From Glutamicibacter sp. PS (GTDB lineage Bacteria > Actinomycetota > Actinomycetes > Actinomycetales > Micrococcaceae): DNA of 64,000 nt. The stretch is taken from assembly GCA_031317595.1 (NCBI GenBank), contig JANCMB010000001.1:2855610-2919609 (forward strand), given 5' to 3'. This document shows positions 1 through 8,745 of this stretch, piece by piece. Both the position numbers and the translations under genes were made by a program. Below the pieces are notes generated by a model. It made no database searches. It was not told the origin of the DNA and was given only the letters and a program-made list of their open reading frames with translations. How positions within the stretch are numbered: the stretch's first letter is position 1; every line of letters starts with the position of its first letter.

Positions 1-1
1 C

Positions 2-115
2 TTAACGTCAAGCACCATCGACGTTGAACCTGCGGGTCTCGTGTTGCTTGCGGTCGGAATACTCTCGCTCGTCGCTCTAAGTATCGCTGAGTCGACGAAA
101 CGACGAGAACTATAG
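2..115 (+). CDS. C-terminal end of a membrane protein (partial, 5' end outside window)
   Basis: The window opens inside a frame of 37 codons that ends at TAG 113-115. It reads as a short polar stretch, one hydrophobic segment (AGLVLLAVGILSLVALSIA) and a charged tail (ESTKRREL). That is the usual shape of a last transmembrane helix with a positive cytoplasmic end. The family cannot be named from this tail, and no start is visible. The frame could be chance, but a 19-residue hydrophobic helix capped by KRR makes a real gene end likely. Confidence 0.45.
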   Translation, partial: LTSSTIDVEPAGLVLLAVGILSLVALSIAESTKRREL

Positions 116-710
116 CGTCACCTGCCATACTTCGGCTGTGTTTCGGCACTTGATTGATGTGTGCCAACGGCTCCGTCCGGCGTCGCACGTCGGTTCGCCT
201 TTGCATGCTTCGATAAAGTAACGGCCACCGCCGCTGACGAAGAAGCAGACCACAGAACGCCCCGCCGATATTTTATGCGACGGGGCGTTCGCGGTCTTAC
301 AGGCAGGCTCATCGGCATCCATACAAGATCCCTCTTACGAACTAGGTCGCCACAGATTTCAGTGCCAGGGTGGACCACCGCAGTTCCCGTGTTCCCTTTC
401 CCACCGCAGGATTCGCCCGTCGGTGCCTTCCGCTTCGGCGTGCTACCCCTCGGACAGGACCTTCCTCACCCAAGAGCGCAAGGCTTCATGAGGTACGGTG
501 ATTTGCACCGCGATCTAGGCGGCCGCCCGGTTTCAGGTTACAGTGACCCCTGCGCCCCCAAGGAACAGCAAAGTGGAATGCTCGCCGGACTCTGGGGCGT
601 TTCGAGTCCGCAATGCCCTCTTTCGTGTAGACCTTTCGAGATAACTGATTTGGCCACCGTCATGCTTGGGACTCTTCATCGTGGCGCAGTACCTTCCATT
701 TACAACTGAA
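116..710. other. Non-coding or unassigned 595-bp stretch
   Basis: I see no convincing gene here. The longest open frame (161-709, plus strand) is 182 codons and proline/arginine rich, with no recognisable motif, no ribosome binding site and no family resemblance. The only clear structure is the hairpin at 255-290. The stretch separates the membrane-protein tail from the 3' end of the minus-strand amidohydrolase, so it may hold transcript ends from both sides. Confidence 0.5.
255..290. terminator. Hairpin, possible transcription terminator
   Basis: GAACGCCCCG (255-264) is exactly complementary to CGGGGCGTTC (281-290), giving a 10-bp stem around a 16-nt loop. No T-run follows on either strand, so it is a weak or factor-assisted terminator candidate for the gene ending at 115. 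Confidence 0.4.
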
Positions 711-2177
711 CTAGTGCACCGGGAAGCTCGGCGGGAACAGCTCACTGGTGGGCCGGCGCTTATAGTCGCTGTTGCTGAATGCGGCCATGTATTTGTCGAG
801 AAAGGCCTGGGCGCGCTGCTGGTAATCGCTGGTGTCCACGGTAACGATCTGCTTGTCCTCGACGATGGTGCGCCCGGCGACGACCACCCGGGTGATGTCG
901 CGGCCGTCGCAATTCATGATGAGCGTGCGGATCGGGTCGGCATGCGGCCCGATGTGGGAACCGTTGAGGTCCAGCACGAAATAGTCGGCCTGTGCACCGG
1001 GTGCCAGCCGGCCCAGGTCCTCGCGGCCCAGCGCCTCGGCCGGCTCCAGGGTGGCGGCGCGGAAGAGGTCCCGTCCCTGCGCGCTGGTGAGCGAACCGGT
1101 ATGCGCCTTGGTCATACCCATCGCCAAGTCCATCGCGCGAATCATGTTCGGCGGGGCGGAGTCGGTGCCCAGCACCACCCGCACTCCCTGCTCGCGATAG
1201 GAGTCGAAGTCTTCAAGACAAACACCGTAGTGCGCGGTAGGAATCGGGCAAAAAATCACCGATGCTCCCGAGGTGGCGAGTAGCGCAAGATCGTCGCCCT
1301 GACCAAACTCTTCGGGCATATGCCGATTTCCGGGCACCGTCCAGGCGTGCGGTATAAAAGTTCTTTCGTTCAGGAAGCCCAGCGAATCCAAGTACGGTAG
1401 CGGGCGCATTCCGGTGCGTTCCATGATGATCTGCACTTCGAACAGCCCCTGCGCCGCGTGCAAACGTACCGGAACACCTAATTCGTCAGCGGCCTGACGG
1501 GTAAGTTTGAGCGTTTGTTCGGTTTGGGTTTCGATGCGGGCCGGCAGCAGGGCGGTGCGGATCAGCCCGTCGGCGGTGTTTTCATAGTCCCGGCAGAAGG
1601 CGATCGCCTGCTCCAGTCCATCCAGGCCCTTGACCTCGTCCTCGTGCAGCAGCGGGCCGGTGCCATCGGTGTAGGGCACATGGGTGCGGTAGCTGGGCCC
1701 GAGGTAGGCGCGCAGTCCCAGCTCCTCGACGGCCCGTGCCATCTGGGCCATGTCCGCATAGTCCTCGCACCACGGCTTATAGGTCTCCGCGGCAATGGGC
1801 ATGATCGTCGTGATGCCGTTGCGCACCAGCTGGCTGATGGCGAAGCGGCGGCGGAAGGCCTCCTCTTCCTCGGTGAAGACCGCCCCGTGGTTGTGCAGAT
1901 AGTCCTCGGACCAGGCAAGGCCGCGGCGTAGGTCCCCGCCGGTGAAGGAGTCGAAGATCGCGTGGTCGATATCCGAGAGGGCATTCAGGTCGATGAATCC
2001 CGGCGAGACGATGGCGTTGCCGGCCTCCACCTCCACATCTACGCGTCCGGTGTAGCCGCGCCCCACGAAAAGCACGGTGCCATCTTCATGCACCAGCTCG
2101 CCCTGCGGCCAGATGCAGTGGTCGCCGTCCTGGTATCCGATGACAAATGCCGCGCGGACGCGGGTTACCTGGCCCAT
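711..2177 (-). CDS. Amidohydrolase-superfamily protein lacking the HxH metal motif
   Basis: 488 residues, resembling the chlorohydrolase/cytosine-deaminase branch of the amidohydrolase superfamily (COG0402-like). The start has a good ribosome site (AAGGAG, 7 nt before ATG). The PGFID turn that normally leads into a metal-binding HxH reads PGFIDLNALSDIDH (59-72), so both histidines are missing. Later metal/catalytic positions look present: His240 (VRLHAAQ), His277 (FIPHAW) and Asp339 (LGTDSAPPN). Homologues with a DLxALxD turn exist by memory, so this may be a subfamily with altered metal binding rather than a damaged enzyme. Substrate unknown; cyclic or exocyclic C-N bond hydrolysis is expected. 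A TTTGGTATACC-type operator lies 83 bp upstream. Confidence 0.8.
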   Translation of the reverse strand: MGQVTRVRAAFVIGYQDGDHCIWPQGELVHEDGTVLFVGRGYTGRVDVEVEAGNAIVSPGFIDLNALSDIDHAIFDSFTGGDLRRGLAWSEDYLHNHGAVFTEEEEAFRRRFAISQLVRNGITTIMPIAAETYKPWCEDYADMAQMARAVEELGLRAYLGPSYRTHVPYTDGTGPLLHEDEVKGLDGLEQAIAFCRDYENTADGLIRTALLPARIETQTEQTLKLTRQAADELGVPVRLHAAQGLFEVQIIMERTGMRPLPYLDSLGFLNERTFIPHAWTVPGNRHMPEEFGQGDDLALLATSGASVIFCPIPTAHYGVCLEDFDSYREQGVRVVLGTDSAPPNMIRAMDLAMGMTKAHTGSLTSAQGRDLFRAATLEPAEALGREDLGRLAPGAQADYFVLDLNGSHIGPHADPIRTLIMNCDGRDITRVVVAGRTIVEDKQIVTVDTSDYQQRAQAFLDKYMAAFSNSDYKRRPTSELFPPSFPVH

Positions 2178-2259
2178 TCACTACTCCTTGGATTGCCTCA
2201 TAGCGCGGGGTAGGCGATGCACCCCGCTTCGTGGTCCAGCTTACTCAAAGCTCGCACAG

Positions 2260-2273
2260 TTTGGTATACCGAA
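2260..2273. promoter_or_regulatory. TTTGGTATACC-type GntR operator candidate
   Basis: TTTGGTATACCGAA is a near-perfect palindrome 83 bp upstream of the amidohydrolase start at 2177. It matches the sites at 35846-35859, 37731-37744 and 37806-37819, which surround a FadR-type GntR regulator gene. It is therefore likely bound by that regulator or a paralogue. Confidence 0.5.
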
Positions 2274-2288
2274 TATCCGTGGGTGAAT

Positions 2289-3263
2289 TTAGACCCATCC
2301 CCTGCCGGCGACCTCCACCCCCAGCTGAAAACGCGTGGTGACGCCGGCCTTGCCCATCAGCAGCTGCAACCGACGCTGAACTGTGCGCAGGCTCATTCCC
2401 AGCTGCCCAGCGATCGCCTTGTCAGTCAGCCCGGCGCGCAATAGGACAAGCAGGTGCTGGTCCACCTCGTCCAGTTCCGAGCGCTGGGGTCGCTGATCGG
2501 CGGGCAGGTAGGTCGGTTGAGCCCGCTGCCAGGTGGCTTCGAAGAGCGCGCACATCGCATCGAGGAGCCCGCTAGGGCGCAGCAGTAGTGCCCCGACCTC
2601 GTCATGTGCGGCCGATTCACTCTGCAGCGGCAACAGGGCCAGTTCGCCGTCGGCAATCACCATGCGCACGGGCAGCGAGTCTGCGACGCGAACCTCCTCG
2701 CCACTGGCGGCCGTGGCGGCAACCCGCTGAGCGTACCCCGGCCGGTTAAAGGCCTTGGACTCGATGATGACACGGTAGTTGGTTCCACGGGCCAGCGCCG
2801 CCGCCTCGTCAATATTCGCTTCCGCATCCACAACCAGCACATCCGGCTTGACCATGGCCCACACCGACCGCTTCGCGCCGCGCTGCAATTGCGCGAAATG
2901 CTGGGCGACGGCCTGCGGGCCGTGCACCACATCGATCACATCCAGGTTGACTCGTCCCGTTGCGGCCTCCCGGAAGAGCTCCGTCAGCGTGCACAATTCA
3001 AGTTCGGCTTTGCGGATGTCCTGCTGCCGCTCGGCGATGAGCGAGCCCAGCGCCAGCTCGGGCGGCGAGGCGATGAAGTGGTCGCGCGTGGCCACCGAGC
3101 GAGCGACCAGGCCCTGCGATTCGAGGGAATCGAGGGTCAGGCGAAGTTCGCCGAGATCAACGCGCAACCCCTCGGCCAACTGCGTGGCGGTGCCCGAAGG
3201 CATCGCCACCAACTGCCGGTAGACGCGTTCCTGCAGTTCAGTAAGTCCCAACACATCTAGCAT
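2289..3263 (-). CDS. TrmB/LuxR-type transcriptional regulator
   Basis: 324 residues. The N-terminal part (about 1-60) reads as a winged helix of the TrmB type (LTELQERVYRQLVAMP, then AEGLRVDLGELRLTLDSLESQGLV). The C-terminal 65 residues form a LuxR-type helix-turn-helix (LLRAGLTDKAIAGQLGMSL, then RTVQRRLQLLMGKAGV). No receiver domain is present. AAGG sits 8 nt before the ATG. It is divergent from the subtilase gene at 3404; paired TrmB-LuxR regulators and secreted subtilases are common in actinobacteria, so control of the neighbouring protease is the best guess. The shared gap holds a TGACAC-ATTG-GTGTCA palindrome. The inducing signal is unknown. Confidence 0.8.
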   Translation of the reverse strand: MLDVLGLTELQERVYRQLVAMPSGTATQLAEGLRVDLGELRLTLDSLESQGLVARSVATRDHFIASPPELALGSLIAERQQDIRKAELELCTLTELFREAATGRVNLDVIDVVHGPQAVAQHFAQLQRGAKRSVWAMVKPDVLVVDAEANIDEAAALARGTNYRVIIESKAFNRPGYAQRVAATAASGEEVRVADSLPVRMVIADGELALLPLQSESAAHDEVGALLLRPSGLLDAMCALFEATWQRAQPTYLPADQRPQRSELDEVDQHLLVLLRAGLTDKAIAGQLGMSLRTVQRRLQLLMGKAGVTTRFQLGVEVAGRGWV

Positions 3264-3353
3264 TTTTGCACCTTTGCGACATCGATTTATGGACGAGTGA
3301 TTGGCAGAAAGTAGTCATGACGTATATCCGCCATTGTGATTGGATTTCAAGTT

Positions 3354-3369
3354 TGACACATTGGTGTCA
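3354..3369. promoter_or_regulatory. Palindromic operator over a -35-like element, between regulator and subtilase
   Basis: TGACAC (3354-3359), ATTG, GTGTCA (3364-3369) is a perfect 6-bp inverted repeat. It overlaps a TTGACA hexamer at 3353-3358 that could be the subtilase -35 box. A second palindrome, GTCATGAC, lies at 3314-3321. Both are in the 140-bp divergent gap and are candidate sites for the regulator at 2289-3263. Confidence 0.4.
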
Positions 3370-3403
3370 TCAGCACGACCATCTCATTTCCCGAAAGGTC
3401 ACC

Positions 3404-6400
3404 ATGTCCAGAATCAAGAGATCCGCGGCGGGCGTTGCCGCACTGGCCCTCGGCGCAAGCCTCTTCGGCCTGTCGGCGCCCGCCGCGACGGCGGGCCCGC
3501 AAGATCCCGACAACACCATCGTCGGCCAGAACGAAGCGGGCAAGCCACAGGCCGTCACCCTCATCAACGGCGACACGATCTTGGTCAGCACCACCGCCGA
3601 AGGACACCCGAGCGCAATCCTGCCCGGCGGACGCGACTACTTTACGCGCATTGTCAACGAAGACCTCTACGTGGTCCCGGCCGATGCCCAGACGCTCATA
3701 GCCTCCGGTCAGCTGGACGTCGAGCTGTTCAACGTCACCGGGCTCATCCGACAGGGATACGCCGATGCCGAGTCCGAGACCCTTCCCCTGATCATGCAGG
3801 GCACCACTTCTACCTTCGCGCGCACCACTGGGCTCGACGTCGTTGCCACCCTCGAGTCCATCGACGCTACCGCCATGTCTCTAACCAAGGAAACGGCAGC
3901 GCAGAGCTACGCCCAGCTCCTAGGCCCACAGGCGTTGAGCACCAAGGCCGTCAAGAAAATCTGGCTGGATGCCCGGTTGGCCCCCAACGAGGTGGCGCTC
4001 GACCCGGCCACCGGCGTCGCGCAAAGCGGCGCGCCGGACGCCTGGGACCTAGGATTCACCGGCGACGGTACCAAGGTGGCGGTACTGGACACCGGTTACG
4101 ATTCCGGACATCCTGACCTCACCGACCAGGTCGCCGCCGCCAAGGACTTCACCGGTGAGGGCATTGAAGACCGGCAAGGACACGGCACCCATGTTGCCTC
4201 AACCATCGCCGGCTCCGGTGCCGCCGACCCCACCAAAGCCGGCATGGCGCCGGACTCCGACCTGCTGATCGGCAAGGTCCTGGGCGCCTACGGCGGCCAG
4301 ACCTCGTGGATCATCGAGGGCATGGAATGGGCCGTTGCGCAGGAAGCCGACGTGGTCAACATGAGTCTGGGCTCTACCGAGCCCACCGACTGCACCGATC
4401 CGATGGCGCTAGCCAGCGAAAAACTCTCCGCACAAAGCAAGACCCTGTTCGTGGTGGCGGCCGGAAACTCCGGACTGCGTGAAACGGTCAGCTCCCCAGG
4501 CTGCGCCGAGGGCGTGCTAACCGTGGGAGCCGTGGACGCGCAGGGCGACCCCGCGGACTTCTCCAGCCGCGGTGCCACGCTGGGCGAGCACAGGGTCAAA
4601 CCGGATCTGGCTGCACCCGGTGTCAATATCCTCGGTGCCAAGGTGGGCGGCGGGGATACAGACCCCTACCAAAGCATGTCCGGCACTTCCATGGCCTCCC
4701 CGCATGTGGCTGGGGCCGCGGCCCTGTTGCGCCAGGCCCACCCGGACTACACCGCACAGCAACTCAAGTCCGCGCTGGCTTCCTCGGTCAAGGATGACGC
4801 CGAGGGCGGCGTCTACACCTCCGGCAGCGGCGAGCTTTGGGCGGCCGGAGCGATCACTACCCACCTGATGAGCGACGTCAGCGTGGAGCTGGGCGCCTTC
4901 GACTGGCCTCACGACAAGTCTCAGCGCGCCACCGAGAAGGTCACCTACACCAATACCTCGAATGAACCGTTGAAACTGAAGCTGAAGCTCGAGGACCTCA
5001 CCGGTGCCGACGGGAAGGCTGTGCCCGGAAATCTCATTAAGCTAGGGGCGCGGCAGGTCACGGTTCCGGCCAACGGGACGGCCACCGTAGAGGTCACCGC
5101 TAGTGGAGACGCGAAGAAGCTTCGTGCCGATGCCTACGGCGAAATCGGGGCCCGCATCGTCGCCACCACGGTGGGCGATGAGCAACTGCAGGCGGTCACC
5201 GCGGTCGGATTCTGGCTCGAACCCAAAACCGTCGAAGTGACCTTCAAGGCCATCGATCGCACCGGCGCACCAGCCACGGCCGGCTACCTGGATCTGACCG
5301 ATATGCATCAGCCCTCGCGCAGTGCCCACTACTTCTCCGGCGAAGACCTCACACTGCGCGTGCGCGCCGGGGACTATGTTGTCTCCTCGTTCATCGGCAG
5401 CTCCGGCGAACCGGGCCAGCGCTCCTACGCGTATGTTGGTGATCCGGAGATGTCCCTGGACGAAGACACCACGGTGGTGCTTGACGCGCGCAAGACTTCC
5501 CGCGTCGAAGTTTCCGGCGATCGACCCATGGAGATCCGCTCCGGTTCGCTGTCCGTCGACCGCGGTTGGGATGATCAATGGCGCGTCGCGAATTCCTTCT
5601 ACGCAGGTTCGGTGACCGAGCTCTACGTTGCTCCCACCGAAAAGGTCAAGAACGGCACATTCCAGTTCGGAACCTACCTGCGCGCCTACGACCCGGCCGA
5701 GACCACCGAGGCCAGCTCCTACGTATACAACCTCGCCTTCACGCAGGATGGAAAGGTCTCCAAGGACCAGAGCCACGACGTACCGGATGAGCGCCTCGGC
5801 GCCGTCAAGGAACACTGGTTCGCGCAGGGAGCGAAACCTTGGAATGCCCAGGATTGGACGCGCGTTATTCCTGAGGAAGCGGGCGGCACCCCGTTCTACA
5901 CCTCGGCCAGTTCGGCGCTCAGCGCTCCTCAAGAGCGCACTGCCTACTACACCGCGGACCTGCAGTGGCAGCAGATTGCCCAGTCCGGCCAGCTCCATGA
6001 GTTCCCCGAGGTCTGGCTCGACCCGGTCCGCCGTTATGTCGCGGGTAGCAGCACCGCGGTGGACTGGTTGAAGTTGCCGACCCACACGGCCATGGCCGTC
6101 ACGGCCGACGGCACGCCGAGCCGCATCGCCGAGCGTCAGGGAAATCTCGTTGGCTTCAGCTTCCCGCAGTGGAAGGACTCCGAGCCCGGCCGTCTGGGCC
6201 TGGGCGGCCTGGCCGACGTCGGGAATCTGGCCATCTATGAAAACGACGAGTTGATTGCCAAGCATGCGTTTCCTGCAGGCGTTGCGGAAGTCAGCGATGC
6301 GTCGCGGTTGACCGCGGTGGTCGACCAGCGCCGATTCCGCCGCAGCGGCTACTGGGATCTTGGCCTGCGCACGCGCACCGCATTCAGCTTCGATTCGCAG

Positions 6401-6784
6401 GCCCCCTCCGGTGATGAGCTCGTGCCGCTGCCCATCGCTCTGCCTCTTGTGGTCGCGGAGGTTGACGACTTCAATCGCGCCCCGGCGGAGGAAGACTTCC
6501 CCGTCATGGTGTCCTTGCAGGGGCAGGACGGCTACGATCCCGGAGGCATCACCTCGATGACGGCGCGCGTGAGCTTCGAGAAACTGGAAGCTGCCGGAGA
6601 AAAGCCCGTCGATGATATCGAGTGGAGCGAGGCCAAGGTCGTCGAGGAAGACGGCCAGTGGAAGGTCCTGCTCGACAACTCCAAGGCCGTGAATGGCGTT
6701 GTGACGCTGCGCCTGAATATTGAAGATGCCCAGGGCACCTCGATCGATCAGACCATCGAACACCTCTACGGTGTGAACAAGTAA
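3404..6784 (+). CDS. Secreted subtilisin-like serine peptidase (S8 family)
   Basis: 1126 residues from ATG 3404, chosen because a Sec signal peptide starts there (MSRIKRSAAGVAALALGASL, cleavage probably near ATAGPQ) and GAAAGG precedes it. A pro-region of roughly 170 residues follows. The catalytic triad is intact: Asp229 (AVLDTGYDSGHPDL), His260 (RQGHGTHVAS) and Ser429 (GTSMASPHVAG). About 600 residues follow the protease domain and look like beta-rich accessory domains; no LPXTG motif or hydrophobic anchor is visible, so the enzyme is probably released. It would degrade extracellular protein to peptides. Divergent from the TrmB/LuxR regulator and closed by a hairpin at 6801-6830. An in-frame upstream extension to 3266 exists but would bury the signal peptide. 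Confidence 0.9.
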   Translation: MSRIKRSAAGVAALALGASLFGLSAPAATAGPQDPDNTIVGQNEAGKPQAVTLINGDTILVSTTAEGHPSAILPGGRDYFTRIVNEDLYVVPADAQTLIASGQLDVELFNVTGLIRQGYADAESETLPLIMQGTTSTFARTTGLDVVATLESIDATAMSLTKETAAQSYAQLLGPQALSTKAVKKIWLDARLAPNEVALDPATGVAQSGAPDAWDLGFTGDGTKVAVLDTGYDSGHPDLTDQVAAAKDFTGEGIEDRQGHGTHVASTIAGSGAADPTKAGMAPDSDLLIGKVLGAYGGQTSWIIEGMEWAVAQEADVVNMSLGSTEPTDCTDPMALASEKLSAQSKTLFVVAAGNSGLRETVSSPGCAEGVLTVGAVDAQGDPADFSSRGATLGEHRVKPDLAAPGVNILGAKVGGGDTDPYQSMSGTSMASPHVAGAAALLRQAHPDYTAQQLKSALASSVKDDAEGGVYTSGSGELWAAGAITTHLMSDVSVELGAFDWPHDKSQRATEKVTYTNTSNEPLKLKLKLEDLTGADGKAVPGNLIKLGARQVTVPANGTATVEVTASGDAKKLRADAYGEIGARIVATTVGDEQLQAVTAVGFWLEPKTVEVTFKAIDRTGAPATAGYLDLTDMHQPSRSAHYFSGEDLTLRVRAGDYVVSSFIGSSGEPGQRSYAYVGDPEMSLDEDTTVVLDARKTSRVEVSGDRPMEIRSGSLSVDRGWDDQWRVANSFYAGSVTELYVAPTEKVKNGTFQFGTYLRAYDPAETTEASSYVYNLAFTQDGKVSKDQSHDVPDERLGAVKEHWFAQGAKPWNAQDWTRVIPEEAGGTPFYTSASSALSAPQERTAYYTADLQWQQIAQSGQLHEFPEVWLDPVRRYVAGSSTAVDWLKLPTHTAMAVTADGTPSRIAERQGNLVGFSFPQWKDSEPGRLGLGGLADVGNLAIYENDELIAKHAFPAGVAEVSDASRLTAVVDQRRFRRSGYWDLGLRTRTAFSFDSQAPSGDELVPLPIALPLVVAEVDDFNRAPAEEDFPVMVSLQGQDGYDPGGITSMTARVSFEKLEAAGEKPVDDIEWSEAKVVEEDGQWKVLLDNSKAVNGVVTLRLNIEDAQGTSIDQTIEHLYGVNK

Positions 6785-6800
6785 CCGCCACGGCACGAGC

Positions 6801-6830
6801 GGGGGTCGGATTCTTCGGAGTCCGACCCCT
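6801..6830 (+). terminator. Hairpin terminator after the first subtilase
   Basis: GGGGTCGGA (6802-6810) pairs with TCCGACCCC (6821-6829) around a 10-nt loop, 17 nt after the subtilase stop. The downstream sequence GCCGTTTGCC has only a short T-run. Confidence 0.6.
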
Positions 6831-6856
6831 GCCGTTTGCCGCGCAGTTGTGCAAGG

Positions 6857-7405
6857 ATGGCCCCGAAACCCAAGGACAAGGAGGAGCAGGTGTACGAGGG
6901 GCTGCCGGCGGAACTCGCCGCGGCGATCCGGCGCGGGTATGCCCAGCGTGATCGCCATCGCATGGAACCTACCATCGACTTCTTCCGGCAACTGCTGGCG
7001 CGGTATCCGGAGCACGCGGTTGTCCGCTATGAACTGGCGGGCGCCTACGATACCGCAGGTCAGGAGGAGCGGGCCTGCGAACTCTACGAGGAAGCACTGG
7101 ATCAGGGACTGAGCGGAGAACCTTTGCGTCGCTGCCTGTGCCAGTATGCGAGCACGTTGCGCTGGCTCGGAGAACTCGAGGCCTCACGCAAGGTGTTGGA
7201 CCGGGCTCACTCCGCATTCCCCGATTCCGAGGGCGTCAAGGTCTTCTCGGCGCTGACCCACCTGGAGTCCAACAAGCCCGACGCGGCCGTGGGTGAACTA
7301 CTCGAGGTCATCACCGCGCACGCTGAAGCCACCGACCTCGGCCGGTGGAATGATGGCCTGGCCAATCTGGGACGTTGGCTACGGGCGGGCCGGCCCGAGG
7401 ACTGA
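6857..7405 (+). CDS. Tetratricopeptide-repeat protein
   Basis: 182 residues from ATG 6857 (AAGG lies immediately upstream; a TTG at 6836 would add seven residues). After a charged start (MAPKPKDKEEQVYEGLPAEL) the chain is helical, with TPR-like repeats: RQLLARYPEHAVVRYELAGA, then DTAGQEERACELYEEALDQG, then ASTLRWLGELEASRKVLDRA and EGVKVFSALTHLESNKPDAA. It is soluble, with no signal or membrane segment. TPR proteins of this size usually act as protein-binding adaptors; the partner is unknown. It lies convergent with the YjiH-type gene and may be read through weakly from the subtilase. Confidence 0.75.
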   Translation: MAPKPKDKEEQVYEGLPAELAAAIRRGYAQRDRHRMEPTIDFFRQLLARYPEHAVVRYELAGAYDTAGQEERACELYEEALDQGLSGEPLRRCLCQYASTLRWLGELEASRKVLDRAHSAFPDSEGVKVFSALTHLESNKPDAAVGELLEVITAHAEATDLGRWNDGLANLGRWLRAGRPED

Positions 7406-7422
7406 ACCCCGGGCCGAGCGAA

Positions 7423-8745
7423 TTACAGAATCAACGAGACCAATGGGGTCGCGATCAGGATGGTCAGTGCCACGCGCTGGAACCAGATGACCACCATATG
7501 CCACAGCTTCAGCGGAATGCTCGTCGCCAAGATGCAGGGCACCAGCGCGGAAAAGAAGATGATCGCCGACACGCAGACGATGCCGACCACCATGCGTAGT
7601 TCGAGAGACTCGTGCCCCGCAACCAAGGTCGCGGGAAGGAACATTTCGGCGATCCCGGTCGCCGAGGCCTTGCCCGCCATCAATGGATCATCCAAGCCGA
7701 CCACCCAGGCGAAGGGTGCGAAGAGGTAGCCAAGCCAGGTGAAGACCTGGGTGAAGCGGGCCAGCACCAAGCCAAGCAAGCCGATGGACAAGATCGAGGG
7801 CAGGATCGCCATCGCCATCTTCAACCCATCCAGGACGTTCTCGCCGATATTGCGGCCAAGTCCCGGGGCACGTTTTAGCGCGGCCATGGCCTCGTCGACG
7901 GCCACTACGAACCGATTGCCGTGCACCTTTTCCTCGGGCAGGTGCTTCACCCCTAGATAAGTGGTGTCTGGGATCCGAGACAAGGGTGGAATGCGCACGG
8001 AAATCGCGGTCACGGCGAAGGTGACCACCAAGGCCAACCAGAAGTAGGTTCCCCAATAGGGCATCAGGTCCAGGGCCTTGGCCACGATCACCATGAAACT
8101 CGCAGATACGGTGGAGAACCCGGTGGCGATAATGGCCGCTTCGCGCCCGGTATAGCGACCACCTCGATACATTCGGTCGGTAAGCAACAGACCCAGCGAG
8201 TAACTGCCCACGAAGGATGCGACGGCGTCGACCGCCGAGCGCCCCGGAGTGCGCCACAACGGTTTCATGATCGGCTGACAGAACACGCCGATGAATTCCA
8301 TCAGGCCGTAGCTGACCAGCATGGCCAGGAAAATCGCACCGATCGGGACGATCAGCCCCACGGGCACCACAAGGGAGTTCAGCAGGAACGGACCCATGTC
8401 CTTCTGCAGTAGCCATGCCGGTCCCCACCCGAAGGTCAGCGCGACACCCACCACCAGGCCCACGATATTCGCCAAGGCGAAGAAAGCACGCATAGGCGAC
8501 TTCTTCCACGCGCCATTGGCGAAGGGCAACACCGTACCGGCCGCCAACAGAGCCAGAATGTAATACGGGACCGCGGTTCCGGCCACAGTGCGCACCCAAG
8601 TGACTAGGTGATCAAGCAGGATCGTACTTTTCTCGTTGATGGTCACCGGCACGAAGAACACAGCGATGCCGATCGCGCTGTATAGGACAAAGCGCAGTAC
8701 ATCCCACGGTTTGGTGGGCTCTCTGGTTTCGAGTGCGTTCGACAT
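7423..8745 (-). CDS. YjiH-family membrane protein (nucleoside-recognition/Gate domain)
   Basis: 440 residues, highly hydrophobic, with about ten likely membrane segments. It resembles the YjiH family, whose members carry a nucleoside-recognition 'Gate' domain (ASFVGSYSLGLLLTDRMYRG, then REAAIIATGFSTVSASFMVI). In E. coli yjiH lies beside the isoaspartyl dipeptidase gene, and a transport role is suspected but not proven. A purine-rich GAAGGGAAG precedes the ATG. No enzyme of a pathway is adjacent here, so the substrate cannot be guessed. Confidence 0.75.
   Translation of the reverse strand: MSNALETREPTKPWDVLRFVLYSAIGIAVFFVPVTINEKSTILLDHLVTWVRTVAGTAVPYYILALLAAGTVLPFANGAWKKSPMRAFFALANIVGLVVGVALTFGWGPAWLLQKDMGPFLLNSLVVPVGLIVPIGAIFLAMLVSYGLMEFIGVFCQPIMKPLWRTPGRSAVDAVASFVGSYSLGLLLTDRMYRGGRYTGREAAIIATGFSTVSASFMVIVAKALDLMPYWGTYFWLALVVTFAVTAISVRIPPLSRIPDTTYLGVKHLPEEKVHGNRFVVAVDEAMAALKRAPGLGRNIGENVLDGLKMAMAILPSILSIGLLGLVLARFTQVFTWLGYLFAPFAWVVGLDDPLMAGKASATGIAEMFLPATLVAGHESLELRMVVGIVCVSAIIFFSALVPCILATSIPLKLWHMVVIWFQRVALTILIATPLVSLIL

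Noticed and set aside
161..709. 182-codon plus-strand open frame in the first gap
   Set aside because: No ribosome site, no family resemblance, composition typical of chance frames in high-GC DNA.
5042..7015. 657-codon frame opposite the first subtilase
   Set aside because: Antisense shadow of a gene with intact catalytic triad and signal peptide; no motif of its own.
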